Positions 32,857-41,072 of a stretch of 64,000 nucleotides of DNA are shown here, piece after piece. The stretch's first letter is position 1, and each line of letters opens with the position of its first letter. Source of the DNA: Nonomuraea typhae (GTDB lineage: Bacteria > Actinomycetota > Actinomycetes > Streptosporangiales > Streptosporangiaceae); assembly GCF_009760925.1 (NCBI RefSeq), contig NZ_VRLV01000004.1, positions 498,308 through 562,307 of the forward strand. The letters are read 5' to 3'. The translations under genes were made by a program, and so were the position numbers. A model generated the notes under the pieces. That model was given only the letters and a program-made list of their open reading frames with translations, made no database searches and was not told where the DNA came from.

Positions 32857-34146
32857 ATGGCACGCATCGTGTTCGTCGGCGCGGGCAGCGTCGAATTCAC
32901 CAAGAACGTCCTCTCGGACATCCTGACATTTCCGGAGCTGGGGGAGTCCACCCTCGTCCTGCATGACATCGACGCCGAGCGGCTGGCGACCGCCGAGGCC
33001 ATGGCCAACTGGATGGTCGCCGAGCTGGGCCTGGGCGCCAAGGTGGAGGCGCACCTCGACCGGCGCAGGGCCGTCGACGGCGCCGACTACGTGATCAACG
33101 AGATCGCGGTCGGCGGGTACGCCGCCACCCGCACCGACTTCGAGATCCCGCGCCGCTACGGCCTGCGCCAGACGATCGCCGACACCCTCGGCATCGGCGG
33201 CATCTTCCGCGCCCTGCGCACGATCCCGGTCATGGTCGGCCTCGGCAACGACCTCGCGGAGCTGGCCCCGCACGCCCTCCTGCTCAACTACACCAACCCG
33301 ATGGCGATGATCCCGCGCGCCGTCTACCAGGGCACGCCCTTCAAGAACGTCGTGGGCCTGTGCCACTCGGTCCGCGACACCCAGGCCCGCCTGGCCGGGC
33401 TGGTCGGCGTGCCGGAGGAGGAGGTCTCCTTCGTCACGGCCGGGGCCAACCACCAGGCGTTCGTCCTGACCTTCGAGCACAACGGGCAGGACCTCTACCC
33501 CGCGCTCGACGAGGTCATCGCCGGTGACCCCGAGCTGCGGCGCACCGTCCGGGTGGAGATGTACCGCCGCTTCGGCCGCTTCCCCACCGAGTCCAGCGAG
33601 CACGGCTCGGAGTACCTGCCCTGGTTCCTCCACCACGACGACCAGGTCGAGCACTTCCGCATCCCGGTGGAGATCTACCTGCGGTGGTCGGAGGAGAACC
33701 TCGACACCTACGCCGAGACCAAGCGGCGCCTGGCCGCGGGGGAGGGCGTCGCGATCGAGCCCATGAGCGAGCTGGCCTCCGAGGTCATCCACTCCATCGA
33801 GACCGGCGCCCGCCGGGTCGTCCACGGCAACGTGCGCAACGACGGGCTCATCGCCAACCTGCCCGCCGACGCCTGCGTCGAGGTGCCGTGCCTGGTGGAT
33901 CGTTCCGGGCTGCGCCCGACCAGGATCGGCGCGATGCCGCCCCAGCTCGCCGCCCTCAACACGACCTTCCTCAACGTGGGCGAGCTGACCGTGCGGGCCG
34001 CGCTCGAAGGCCGCCGCGACCACGTCTACCACGCGGCCATGCTCGATCCCAACGCCTCGGCGACCCTCACGCTCCAGCAGATCCACGACCTCGTGGACGA
34101 GATGATCGCCGCCCACGGCGACCTGCTTCCCGAGGGTGTGCGATGA
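32857..34146 (+). CDS. GH4-family NAD/Mn-dependent alpha-glycosidase
   Basis: A 429-residue glycosidase of family 4, which cleaves by NAD-assisted oxidation-elimination. Visible signs: RIVFVGAGSVEFTKNVLSDI for NAD binding, LLNYTNPMAM, the metal-binding Cys-His in VVGLCHSV, and the histidine in GANHQAFVL. The cysteine form suggests the alpha-galactosidase/alpha-galacturonidase branch rather than phospho-glycosidases, which fits import by an ABC system instead of a PTS. The ATG at 32857 has GGAGGG upstream; a GTG at 32839 in frame is less likely. I infer it removes alpha-galacto-configured (possibly GalN) residues from imported oligomers. It overlaps the binding-protein gene by 4 bp. Confidence 0.85.
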   Translation: MARIVFVGAGSVEFTKNVLSDILTFPELGESTLVLHDIDAERLATAEAMANWMVAELGLGAKVEAHLDRRRAVDGADYVINEIAVGGYAATRTDFEIPRRYGLRQTIADTLGIGGIFRALRTIPVMVGLGNDLAELAPHALLLNYTNPMAMIPRAVYQGTPFKNVVGLCHSVRDTQARLAGLVGVPEEEVSFVTAGANHQAFVLTFEHNGQDLYPALDEVIAGDPELRRTVRVEMYRRFGRFPTESSEHGSEYLPWFLHHDDQVEHFRIPVEIYLRWSEENLDTYAETKRRLAAGEGVAIEPMSELASEVIHSIETGARRVVHGNVRNDGLIANLPADACVEVPCLVDRSGLRPTRIGAMPPQLAALNTTFLNVGELTVRAALEGRRDHVYHAAMLDPNASATLTLQQIHDLVDEMIAAHGDLLPEGVR

Positions 34147-35429
34147 GGCGGGCCATGGCCGTCGCCGCGGTGCTCGCGCTGGCCGCGACCGGATGCGGCG
34201 CGGGCGGCCAGAAGCAGCAGGCGAGCGGGCCGGTGGAGCTCACGATCTGGCACGGCCAGGAGGACGCCTCCGCCAAGTCGATCGAGAAGCTGGTGGCGCG
34301 GTTCAACCAGAGCCACCCGGACATCAAGGTCAAGACCGAGTCCGGCGGGGTCACCGCGGACGGCATGCTGCCCAAGATCACCGCGGCGCTCACCTCCGAC
34401 GCCTACCCCGACATCGCCTACCTCTACGGTTCCTGGGCGCCCAACATCGCCAGGAACCCCAAGACGGCCGACCTCACCGAGATCGTCAAGGACCCGGCGG
34501 TCAAGTGGGACGACTTCTGGGCCAGCGAGCGCGAAGCCGTCACCATCAACGGCAAGGTCGTCGGCTTCCCCGCGATCGTCGACAACATGGTCGTGCTCTA
34601 CAACAAGAAGGTCCTGCAGAAGGCGGGGGTCAAGCCGCCGGGGCCGGACTGGACCTGGGACGACTTCCGGGCGATGGCCAAACAGGCGACCGACGCGAAG
34701 GCCGGGGTCTTCGGCGCCACCTGGCCGATCAGCGGTGGCGAGGAGGCCGTCTGGGGCCTGTGGCCGATGGTCTGGCAGGCCGGCGGCGACATCCTCACGC
34801 CCGACCACAAGAAGGCGGTCTTCAACTCCGCCCAGGGGCAGCAGGCGCTCGACCGGCTGCGCGCGATGGCGGTCGACGACAAGTCGCTCTACCTCGACTC
34901 CAGCCCGGCGGAGAAGGGGCAGAAACTGTTCGAGTCCGGCCGGCTCGGCATGTTCCTGTCGGGGCCGTGGGTGCTGCCCGACCTTCAGGCGGCCGAGGTC
35001 GACTACGGCGTCTCGCCGCTGCCGGGCACGAACGGCAACCACGAGACCATCTCGGGCCCGGACAACTGGGTGGTCTTCGAGCACGACCAGCGCCGGGTGA
35101 AGGCGGCGGCGACGTTCCTGACCTGGCTGACGGCGGCCGAGCAGCAGCTCGTGTGGATGACGGACACCGGATCGCTGCCGATCCGCGAGTCGATCACCCG
35201 GCTGCCCGGCTACAAGGACTATCTCGCGAAATATCATGGCATCGAGGTGATCTCCGGGAACCTGGCCAACGCCAAACGGGTCCGGCCGCCGACCACCCGA
35301 TACCCGCGGGTGTCCGCGTTCGTCGCCGAGGCCATCGCCCAGACCCTGCTCGGCAAGAGCGACGCCAAGACGGCCCTGGACGAGGCGGCCAAGAAGGCCG
35401 ACGCGGCGCTGGCCGTACCGGGATCATGA
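34143..35429 (+). CDS. Sugar ABC transporter substrate-binding lipoprotein
   Basis: A 428-residue family-1 extracellular solute-binding protein. It begins with a lipoprotein signal (lipobox LAATGC, Cys18 after MRRAMAVAAVLAL). The mature part starts VELTIWHGQEDASAKSIEKL and contains the usual FPAIVDNMVVLYNKKVL and GPWVLPDL landmarks of oligosaccharide binders. It is anchored on the outer face and delivers oligosaccharide to the two permeases that follow. ATGA overlaps join it to the GH4 and permease genes. Ligand unknown; GH114/GH4 context suggests amino-sugar oligomers. Confidence 0.87.
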   Translation: MRRAMAVAAVLALAATGCGAGGQKQQASGPVELTIWHGQEDASAKSIEKLVARFNQSHPDIKVKTESGGVTADGMLPKITAALTSDAYPDIAYLYGSWAPNIARNPKTADLTEIVKDPAVKWDDFWASEREAVTINGKVVGFPAIVDNMVVLYNKKVLQKAGVKPPGPDWTWDDFRAMAKQATDAKAGVFGATWPISGGEEAVWGLWPMVWQAGGDILTPDHKKAVFNSAQGQQALDRLRAMAVDDKSLYLDSSPAEKGQKLFESGRLGMFLSGPWVLPDLQAAEVDYGVSPLPGTNGNHETISGPDNWVVFEHDQRRVKAAATFLTWLTAAEQQLVWMTDTGSLPIRESITRLPGYKDYLAKYHGIEVISGNLANAKRVRPPTTRYPRVSAFVAEAIAQTLLGKSDAKTALDEAAKKADAALAVPGS

Positions 35430-36352
35430 GCGCGACCACCCTCGGCGCCACCGCCAGCCAGCACCGGCGCCACAAGGACCGCAGAAAGCTCGGCGAGAAC
35501 CTCGCCGGGTGGTCCTTCGCCGGACCGGCGACCCTGGTCATCCTCGGGTTCTCGCTGATCCCCATGGCCTGGGCGCTGGCGCTGTCGTTCACCGACTCCG
35601 ACCTGATGACGCCGGGCCGCAACGTCGGGCTGGACAACTACAAGGCGCTGCTGGAGGACCCGGTCTTCTTCCAGGCGCTGCGCAACACCGGGCTGCTGCT
35701 GGTGCTCTACATCCCGTCCTCGCTCGTCGCCGGGCTGCTCGTGGCGGTGCTGCTGAACAGGAAGGTGCGCGGCATCGGGTTCTACCGGACCTGCTTCCTC
35801 GTGCCCTACGTCGTCTCGGCCACCGCGACGGGCCTGCTCATGGGCTTCATCTTCGACCGCGACTTCGGCCTGGTGAACGGGTTCCTGGCCAAGCTCGGGC
35901 TGCCGCTGCAGGGGTTGCTCAGCAGCCCCTCGCAGGCGATGTTCGTGCTCACGGCGATCTTCTTCTGGACCCGCTTCGGCTTCGCCGTGGTCATCTACCT
36001 GGCGGCGATCCAGGAGATCAGCAAGGAGGTGCTGGACGCCGCCGCGATCGACGGCGCGGGCCCCTGGGCCAGGTTCCGGCACGTCATCGTGCCGTCGGTG
36101 CGGCCGATGACGATCTTCCTGACGGTCTGGGGCGTGATCGACGCGCTGCAGTTCTTCGACCTGGTGATGACCACGACGAAGGGCGGCCCGGCCAACGCGA
36201 CCGTGACCATCGTCTACTACGTGTGGCAGCTCGCCTTCAGCTTCTCCACCGCCGGGTACGGCGCGGCCGTGGCGTACGCCCTGTTCGCCGGGACCCTGGT
36301 GCTGATCGTCGCGGGCCTGCTGCTCACGCGGCGCAAGGGGGCCGCGACATGA
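35426..36352 (+). CDS. Sugar ABC transporter permease 1 (MalF type)
   Basis: A 308-residue inner-membrane permease with about six TM helices after a basic N-terminus (HRRHKDRRKLGENLAGW). The ATPase-coupling EAA loop is EISKEVLDAAAIDGAGPWARF followed by RHVIVPSVRP, in pieces EVLDAAAIDGAGPW and FRHVIVP. NVGLDNYKALLEDPVF is the typical first periplasmic loop. It is joined by 4-bp overlaps to the binding protein and the second permease. Confidence 0.88.
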   Translation: MSATTLGATASQHRRHKDRRKLGENLAGWSFAGPATLVILGFSLIPMAWALALSFTDSDLMTPGRNVGLDNYKALLEDPVFFQALRNTGLLLVLYIPSSLVAGLLVAVLLNRKVRGIGFYRTCFLVPYVVSATATGLLMGFIFDRDFGLVNGFLAKLGLPLQGLLSSPSQAMFVLTAIFFWTRFGFAVVIYLAAIQEISKEVLDAAAIDGAGPWARFRHVIVPSVRPMTIFLTVWGVIDALQFFDLVMTTTKGGPANATVTIVYYVWQLAFSFSTAGYGAAVAYALFAGTLVLIVAGLLLTRRKGAAT

Positions 36353-37161
36353 GGCGCTGGGCGGGAAGGTGGCACCTGCTGCTGGTGCCGATGGCGGCCG
36401 TGGTCGTGCTGCCGTTCGTGTGGCTGCTGCTCAGCTCGGTGATGACCCAGGCCGAGCTGAACCGCTTCCCGCCGGCGTTCTGGCCGGACGGCGTCGACCT
36501 GGGCGGCTACCGCACGGTCATGGAGCGCTCGAACTTCCTGCGCTGGTTCGTCAACAGCGTCATCGTCTCGGGCGCGATCGTGGTGGCCCAGGTCGTGCTG
36601 TGCAGCATGGCCGGGTACGCGTTCGCCCGGATCCGGTTCGCCGGCTCCAAGCTGGTGCTGATCCTGGTCATCGCCACCGCCCTGATCCCGTTCCAGCTCA
36701 CGGTGATCCCGACCTTCCTGATCTTCAACGAGGCCGGGCTGACCGACACGCTGGGCGCGCTGATCGTGCCGCAGCTGGCCTCGGCCGTGGGCATCTTCCT
36801 GATGACCTCCTTCTTCCAGTCCTTCCCGAAGGAGCTGGAGGAGGCCGCGCGCATCGACGGGTGCTCGCGGGTGGCGGTGTTCTACCGGGTGGTGCTGCCG
36901 GTGGCCAGGCCCGCGCTGGCCGCCCTGGCGGTCATCACGTTCATCACGGCGTGGAACGACCTGTTCTGGCCGCTGGTGGCGATCAACTCGGAGGACAACT
37001 ACACGGTCCAGGTGGGGCTGACGACCTTCCAGGGTCAGCACCGCGCGGACTGGCCGGCCGTCATGGCGGGCACGGTGCTGACGACGCTGCCCGTCCTGCT
37101 GGTGTTCCTGTTCGGCCAGCGCCGGTTCGTCCAGGCGCTGACCGGCGCGGTCAAGGGCTGA
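36349..37161 (+). CDS. Sugar ABC transporter permease 2 (MalG type)
   Basis: A 270-residue permease with six TM helices and the EAA loop FPKELEEAARIDGCS plus FYRVVLPVARPALA. It is the last gene of the operon; no ATP-binding subunit is encoded in the window, so the system presumably shares a multi-purpose MsiK-like ATPase encoded elsewhere, as is known for actinomycete sugar importers. Its 3' end overlaps the convergent SMP-30 gene by 11 bp. Confidence 0.88.
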   Translation: MRRWAGRWHLLLVPMAAVVVLPFVWLLLSSVMTQAELNRFPPAFWPDGVDLGGYRTVMERSNFLRWFVNSVIVSGAIVVAQVVLCSMAGYAFARIRFAGSKLVLILVIATALIPFQLTVIPTFLIFNEAGLTDTLGALIVPQLASAVGIFLMTSFFQSFPKELEEAARIDGCSRVAVFYRVVLPVARPALAALAVITFITAWNDLFWPLVAINSEDNYTVQVGLTTFQGQHRADWPAVMAGTVLTTLPVLLVFLFGQRRFVQALTGAVKG

Positions 37162-38086
37162 GGTCGCGGTAGGGGCAGGCGGGCAGACCCGTGTAGGGAG
37201 TACGGCAGCGCCACAGCTCCCCGCCTCCCCTGCCGTCCCAGGCGGTGGTGATGTACAGCTCGTCCAGGTTCGCTCCGCCGAACGCGCAGCTCGTCACGTT
37301 GGCCACCGGCAGCTCGATCGTGCGGTCGAGCTGCCCGCCCGGCCGCAGGCGCACGACGGCGCCGCCGTCCCACAGCGCGACCCACACGTGGCCGTCGGCG
37401 TCGACCGTGATCCCGTCGGGGTAGCCGCGCGGGATCTCGGCGAACACCCGGCGATCGCCCAGGCTCCCGCTCGCCGGGTCGTAGTCGAAGACGTCCACCC
37501 GGCCGGTCGGCGTGTCCACGTAGTACAGCAGCTGCTCGTCGAGGCTCCAGGCCAGGCCGTTGGAGATCGACACCCCGCCCAGCACCCGCTCGCACGCGCC
37601 GCCGGGATCCAGCCGGTACAGCGCCCCGGCGCCGGGGGTGTCGTCCTCGGCCTTGGTCCCGGCGAAGAACCGCCCGGCGCGGTCACAGGCGCCGTCGTTC
37701 ATCCGGTTGCCCGGCCGCTCCGCCGCCGTGACCGCCGCGACCACCCGCAGATCGCCCGCTCCAGGAAGCAGCACGCCCGCCCCGCCCGCCCCGCCCGTCC
37801 CGGTTTCAGACGTCCCCGCTTCAGACGTCCCGGCTTCAGGCGTCCCGGCTTCTGGCAGTACGGCGAAGCCGTCACGGACCGCCAGCGCCAGGCCGCCCCC
37901 GGCACGCGGCACCGCCACGCCCACCGGCTGGCCGACGTCGATCGTCACCTGCGAGCCGTCGGCCGGGTCCAGCCGGTGCACCAGCCCGGCCGGGATGTCC
38001 ACCCACAGCAGCGTGCCGGTGCCGCCGTCCCACCGCGGCCCTTCGCCCAGCTGCGCACGAGGGACGGGAACAACCTCCGGCTCCAT
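37151..38086 (-). CDS. SMP-30/gluconolactonase-family sugar lactonase
   Basis: A 311-residue six-bladed propeller lactonase. The metal ligands can be followed: Glu in AQLGEGPRWD, Asn in RMNDGACDRAGRFFAGT, Asn in SISNGLAWS and Asp in YPDGITVDADGHVW. It opens an aldonolactone formed by the dehydrogenase. A low-complexity insert (GTPEAGTSEAGTSETGTGG) interrupts an outer loop and is encoded by a 15-bp tandem repeat at about 37801-37858; it should be harmless. The start is the ATG at 38086 (MEPEVVPVP) with AGGGG upstream, directly behind an IclR-type palindrome. Confidence 0.85.
   Translation of the reverse strand: MEPEVVPVPRAQLGEGPRWDGGTGTLLWVDIPAGLVHRLDPADGSQVTIDVGQPVGVAVPRAGGGLALAVRDGFAVLPEAGTPEAGTSEAGTSETGTGGAGGAGVLLPGAGDLRVVAAVTAAERPGNRMNDGACDRAGRFFAGTKAEDDTPGAGALYRLDPGGACERVLGGVSISNGLAWSLDEQLLYYVDTPTGRVDVFDYDPASGSLGDRRVFAEIPRGYPDGITVDADGHVWVALWDGGAVVRLRPGGQLDRTIELPVANVTSCAFGGANLDELYITTAWDGRGGGELWRCRTPYTGLPACPYRDLSP
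37801..37860. repeat. 15-bp tandem repeat within the SMP-30 gene
   Basis: Four imperfect 15-bp units, based on CGGCTTCAGACGTCC, lie end to end in frame and encode a repeated five-residue Glu/Ala/Gly/Thr/Ser motif. It looks like slippage expansion inside a surface loop. Confidence 0.75.
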
Positions 38087-38097
38087 GAGCACCCCTA

Positions 38098-38116
38098 GTT
38101 TCCGTAATACAGAATC
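38098..38116. promoter_or_regulatory. IclR-regulon palindrome, site 5
   Basis: GTTTCCG-TAATA-CAGAATC, 11 bp upstream of the SMP-30 start, with core arms TTCCG and CAGAA (one mismatch). A further half-site, ATTCCG, lies at about 38119-38124. Confidence 0.65.
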
Positions 38117-38167
38117 CAATTCCGAATCGATGCCAGAACATCACCGGGGAGATCGGCTGTCAACCCG

Positions 38168-38926
38168 TCAGACCTGCTCCTCGATCGCCTTGCGCAGGCT
38201 GTGCCCCAGCTCCTCCATCCGGGCCGGCGGCATGCGGTCCTTGATCGCGGTCACGCTCACCGCGGCGACCGGGGAGGTCCTGCCCAGGAACAGCGGCGCG
38301 GCCACGCACCGCACACCCGGCTCGTTCTCCTCCAGGTCGAGCGCGTAACCCCGGCGCCGGACCTGGTCCAGGTGCGTGGCCAGCTTGGCGGGGTTGGTGA
38401 TCGTGTTGCGCGTCCTGGTCGCGAGGGGGCCGGCGCGGTCGGCCCACGCCCTGATCTCCTCGTCGCTCGGGTACGTCCAGGCCAGCAGGGCCTTGCCCAC
38501 GCCCGTGCAGTGCGCCGCGTTGCGCCCGCCCACCACCGAGGTCATCGTGATCGACCGCACCGCCTCGACCTTGTCGAGGTAGACGACCTCGGCGCCGTCG
38601 AGCGTCGCCATGTGCACGGTCTCGGCGAACTCCTCGCTCAGCCGCAGCAGCAGCGGGCGCACCAGCGTGCGCAGGTCCATGCTCTCGTAGAACCTGAAGG
38701 CGGTGGCGAGCATCTCGGTGCCGAGGAAGTACGGCCCGCTGGGCTCGGGCTGCGCGGCGAACCCGCGGTGCTTCAACGCGCCCAGCAGGCGGTGCAGCGA
38801 GCTCTTGGGCAACCCGAGCCGCGTGGCCAGTTCGTCGAGTGTGACTCCGCGGCTGTGCCTGCCGATCTCCTGGAGGATCAGCAGGGCGCGGTCCACGCTG
38901 CCCACGGGTGACTGGGTCTCCGCCAT
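38168..38926 (-). CDS. IclR-family regulator of the catabolic island
   Basis: A 252-residue regulator with an N-terminal winged HTH (RALLILQEIGRHSRG, VTLDELATRLGLPKSSLHRLL) and the IclR effector domain (FLGTEMLATAFRFYESMDLR, YLDKVEAVRSITM, HCTGVGKALLAW, RCVAAPLFLGRT). The start at 38926 has GGGAG upstream, and a palindrome like those at the five other island promoters sits 14 bp before it, implying autoregulation. The inducer is probably a sugar acid or ketodeoxy acid of the pathway. Confidence 0.88.
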   Translation of the reverse strand: MAETQSPVGSVDRALLILQEIGRHSRGVTLDELATRLGLPKSSLHRLLGALKHRGFAAQPEPSGPYFLGTEMLATAFRFYESMDLRTLVRPLLLRLSEEFAETVHMATLDGAEVVYLDKVEAVRSITMTSVVGGRNAAHCTGVGKALLAWTYPSDEEIRAWADRAGPLATRTRNTITNPAKLATHLDQVRRRGYALDLEENEPGVRCVAAPLFLGRTSPVAAVSVTAIKDRMPPARMEELGHSLRKAIEEQV

Positions 38927-38940
38927 GACGTCTCCCTCGC

Positions 38941-38961
38941 ATATTCCGGATAATGGAATGC
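38941..38961. promoter_or_regulatory. IclR-regulon palindrome, site 6 (autoregulatory)
   Basis: The core is ATTCCG-GATAA-TGGAAT (38943-38959) in front of the iclR gene. A half-site, TGCGGAA, follows at about 38972. It shares arm length and 5-bp spacing with sites 1-5. Confidence 0.7.
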
Positions 38962-38999
38962 TAGAGCGTTATGCGGAAGACCCATAACCCAGACGGGCG

Positions 39000-40358
39000 T
39001 CATTCGGGATCGTGGAGGGTCCAGGCGCCGCGCCGCCGTACCAGGAGGAGGTAGGCGAGCGCGGCGGCCGTCAGGATGGCGGCGGTGACGATCAGGCTGG
39101 GGCGGCCGATCACGGGGTCGATGGCGCTGGTGTAGATCACGTACGCCAGCGCGACCAGGGCCGCGACGGGGGCCACGGGGTAGAGCGGCATGCGGTAGAC
39201 GCCGTGGCCGGTGCTGCCGTTGCGGCGGCCGCCGATGACCGCGGCGCACAGGGCGGCGTAGATGACCACGAGCGAGGTGCCGGTGACGACGAGCAGGAAG
39301 CGCTCGTTGACGAAGCACAGGGCCGCGCTGACCACGCCGGCCGCGAGCGTCGCCGCCCACGGGGTGCCGAAGTGCGGGTGGATGTGCCCGAGGAGCGCGT
39401 TGACCGGGCGGGGCCAGGTGGCGTCGCGGGCGCTGCTGAACAGCAGCCGGGCGGTGAGCAGCATGATGGCGATCACCGCGTTGGCGATGGCCAGCGCCAC
39501 GGCCAGGCTGATCATCGTGGCCACGGGGCCGCCGGCGTAGGTGGTGACCACCTCGCGGACCACGTTGCCGCCGGCCAGGTCGGGGGCCGAGAGCAGCACG
39601 GCGGTGATGGGGATCAGCTCCGCGGCCACCGTGATCGCCAGCGCCCACAGGATGACGCGGGCGATGTTGCGCCGGGCGCCCTGGGTTTCCTCGCCGAAGT
39701 AGACGGCCGAGCCGTACCCGTTGTAGGAGAAGATCGCCACGGCGGTGGCGAGCGCGATCAGCCCGAACGTGGCGGCGGAGCCGTCGGGCGCCACCGGGCG
39801 GGTCAGCAGGTCGGTGAAGGGCCGTTCGATGTTGAGGACGCCGATTCCGGACAGCACGAGCAGGGCCAGCATCTCCAGGGCGAGGAAGACGCCCGTCACC
39901 ACCGCGTTGAGGCGGATGTCGAAGATGGCCACGACGGCGGCCAGGGCCACGGTGACCGCCCCGGCGAGCGGGCCGGGCAGGCCGGGGAACAGGACGCCGA
40001 GGTAGGTGCCGACGCCCAGGGCGATCACCGCGAGGATCAGCAGCTGCGTGACCAGGACCAGGATCAGGGCCAGGAAGCCGGGCAGGGGGCCGAGGATTCT
40101 GCCGATGATCGTGTACTCGCCGCCGGTCAGCGGATAGGCGGAGGACAGCTCGGCGTAGACGAAGGCCATGAAGACGCCCACGACCGCGGCCAGGACGTAG
40201 CTCCAGAACGCGCCCGTCCCGGCGGTGCCGATGACGCCCGGGCCGATGATGAAGACGGACGAGGCCGGGGTGATGGCCGACAGGACGATCAAGAGGGTGC
40301 CGAAGGCTCGCAGCCCGCGCTTGAGGCGGGCCTGCTGATGGGTCTGGGACGTGCTCAT
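39000..40358 (-). CDS. APC-family amino acid/amine permease
   Basis: A 452-residue, roughly 12-TM amino acid-polyamine-organocation transporter: TPASSVFIIGPGVIGTAG in TM1, YPLTGGEYTIIGRILGP in the TM2-3 loop, FGEETQGARRNIAR, and a basic C-terminus. The start is the ATG at 40358 (MSTSQTHQQ) with GGAGG upstream. Substrate unknown. It is divergent from a TetR regulator, and two copies of one candidate operator lie between them, so it is controlled separately from the neighbouring IclR island. Confidence 0.85.
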   Translation of the reverse strand: MSTSQTHQQARLKRGLRAFGTLLIVLSAITPASSVFIIGPGVIGTAGTGAFWSYVLAAVVGVFMAFVYAELSSAYPLTGGEYTIIGRILGPLPGFLALILVLVTQLLILAVIALGVGTYLGVLFPGLPGPLAGAVTVALAAVVAIFDIRLNAVVTGVFLALEMLALLVLSGIGVLNIERPFTDLLTRPVAPDGSAATFGLIALATAVAIFSYNGYGSAVYFGEETQGARRNIARVILWALAITVAAELIPITAVLLSAPDLAGGNVVREVVTTYAGGPVATMISLAVALAIANAVIAIMLLTARLLFSSARDATWPRPVNALLGHIHPHFGTPWAATLAAGVVSAALCFVNERFLLVVTGTSLVVIYAALCAAVIGGRRNGSTGHGVYRMPLYPVAPVAALVALAYVIYTSAIDPVIGRPSLIVTAAILTAAALAYLLLVRRRGAWTLHDPE

Positions 40359-40372
40359 GCCGCGCCTCCATA

Positions 40373-40391
40373 CTTTTAACAAGCATCAAAG
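40373..40391. promoter_or_regulatory. TetR operator candidate, APC-proximal copy
   Basis: CTTTTAACAAGCATCAAAG, 14 bp upstream of the APC-permease ATG. It aligns with the sequence at 40428-40446 without gaps and shares its conserved outer parts. Confidence 0.5.
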
Positions 40392-40427
40392 AACTCCGTC
40401 CGAAGGCCGTCAAGAGCCGTCGGGTAA

Positions 40428-40446
40428 ATTTGAATGATCGTCAAAG
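40428..40446. promoter_or_regulatory. TetR operator candidate, tetR-proximal copy
   Basis: ATTTGAATGATCGTCAAAG, containing the inverted arms TTTGA and TCAAA around 7 bp, 13 bp before the tetR ATG. With the copy at 40373 it gives one site per promoter of the divergent pair. Confidence 0.5.
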
Positions 40447-40459
40447 AATGTGAGGTTCC

Positions 40460-41059
40460 ATGGCCCGACCCAGCCGCGCCCACGAGCGGCGCGCCCATCT
40501 GATCGCGGCGGCCCGGCGCAGCGTGGTCGAGCGGGGGCTGCTGGGGTTGCGCCTGCGGGATGTGTCGGAGAAGGCCGGCATGTCGTCGGGCTCGGTGCTC
40601 TACTACTTCCCCGGGCTCACCGAACTGCTGCGCGAGGTGCACCGCGAGGCCGTCGAGCGCTTCTGCGACGAACGCGCGGCCGCCATCGGCCAGGAAAGCG
40701 ACCCGCGGCGCAAACTGGATGCGATGATCGCCAGCGGGCTGCCCGGCGAACCCCGCGACGAACTGTGCGTCCTGCTGTACGAGCTGGGCGCGTTCGCCAG
40801 GCGCGACCCCGCGTGCGCGGCGGCCTACATCGGCCTGTACGAACGTCAGGTGGGCCTCTACATGGCCATCCTCGAGGCCGGCGCCGCGTCCGGCGCGTTC
40901 ACGCTGACCGGGGAACCGCTGATGATCGCGCGCAACCTGGTCACGCTCGAGGACGGGTACGGCCTGCACATCACGATGGCCGTGCCCACGCTCTCCCCGG
41001 CGGTCGCCGAGCGTCACCTGCGCGCCTACGCCTCCAGCGCGACGGGGGTGGATCTGTGA
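40460..41059 (+). CDS. TetR-family regulator (BetI-like)
   Basis: A 199-residue regulator with the HTH LRLRDVSEKAGMSSGSVLYYF followed by PGLTELLREV, in pieces VSEKAGMSSGSVLYYF and PGLTELL. The C-terminal part (LLYELGAFARRDPACAAAY) resembles the BetI-type ligand domain, which would fit an amine or amino-acid inducer and the divergent APC permease. It starts at the ATG at 40460, with GAGG upstream. Confidence 0.85.
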   Translation: MARPSRAHERRAHLIAAARRSVVERGLLGLRLRDVSEKAGMSSGSVLYYFPGLTELLREVHREAVERFCDERAAAIGQESDPRRKLDAMIASGLPGEPRDELCVLLYELGAFARRDPACAAAYIGLYERQVGLYMAILEAGAASGAFTLTGEPLMIARNLVTLEDGYGLHITMAVPTLSPAVAERHLRAYASSATGVDL

Positions 41060-41072
41060 TCTAGAATTCGGC

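Noticed and set aside
37801..37860. Short regular repeats considered as a CRISPR array
   Set aside because: The units are 15 bp, adjacent, without spacers and in frame inside the SMP-30 gene.
38962..38999. Possible terminator after the APC permease gene
   Set aside because: No stem longer than a few base pairs was found; read-through into iclR cannot be excluded.
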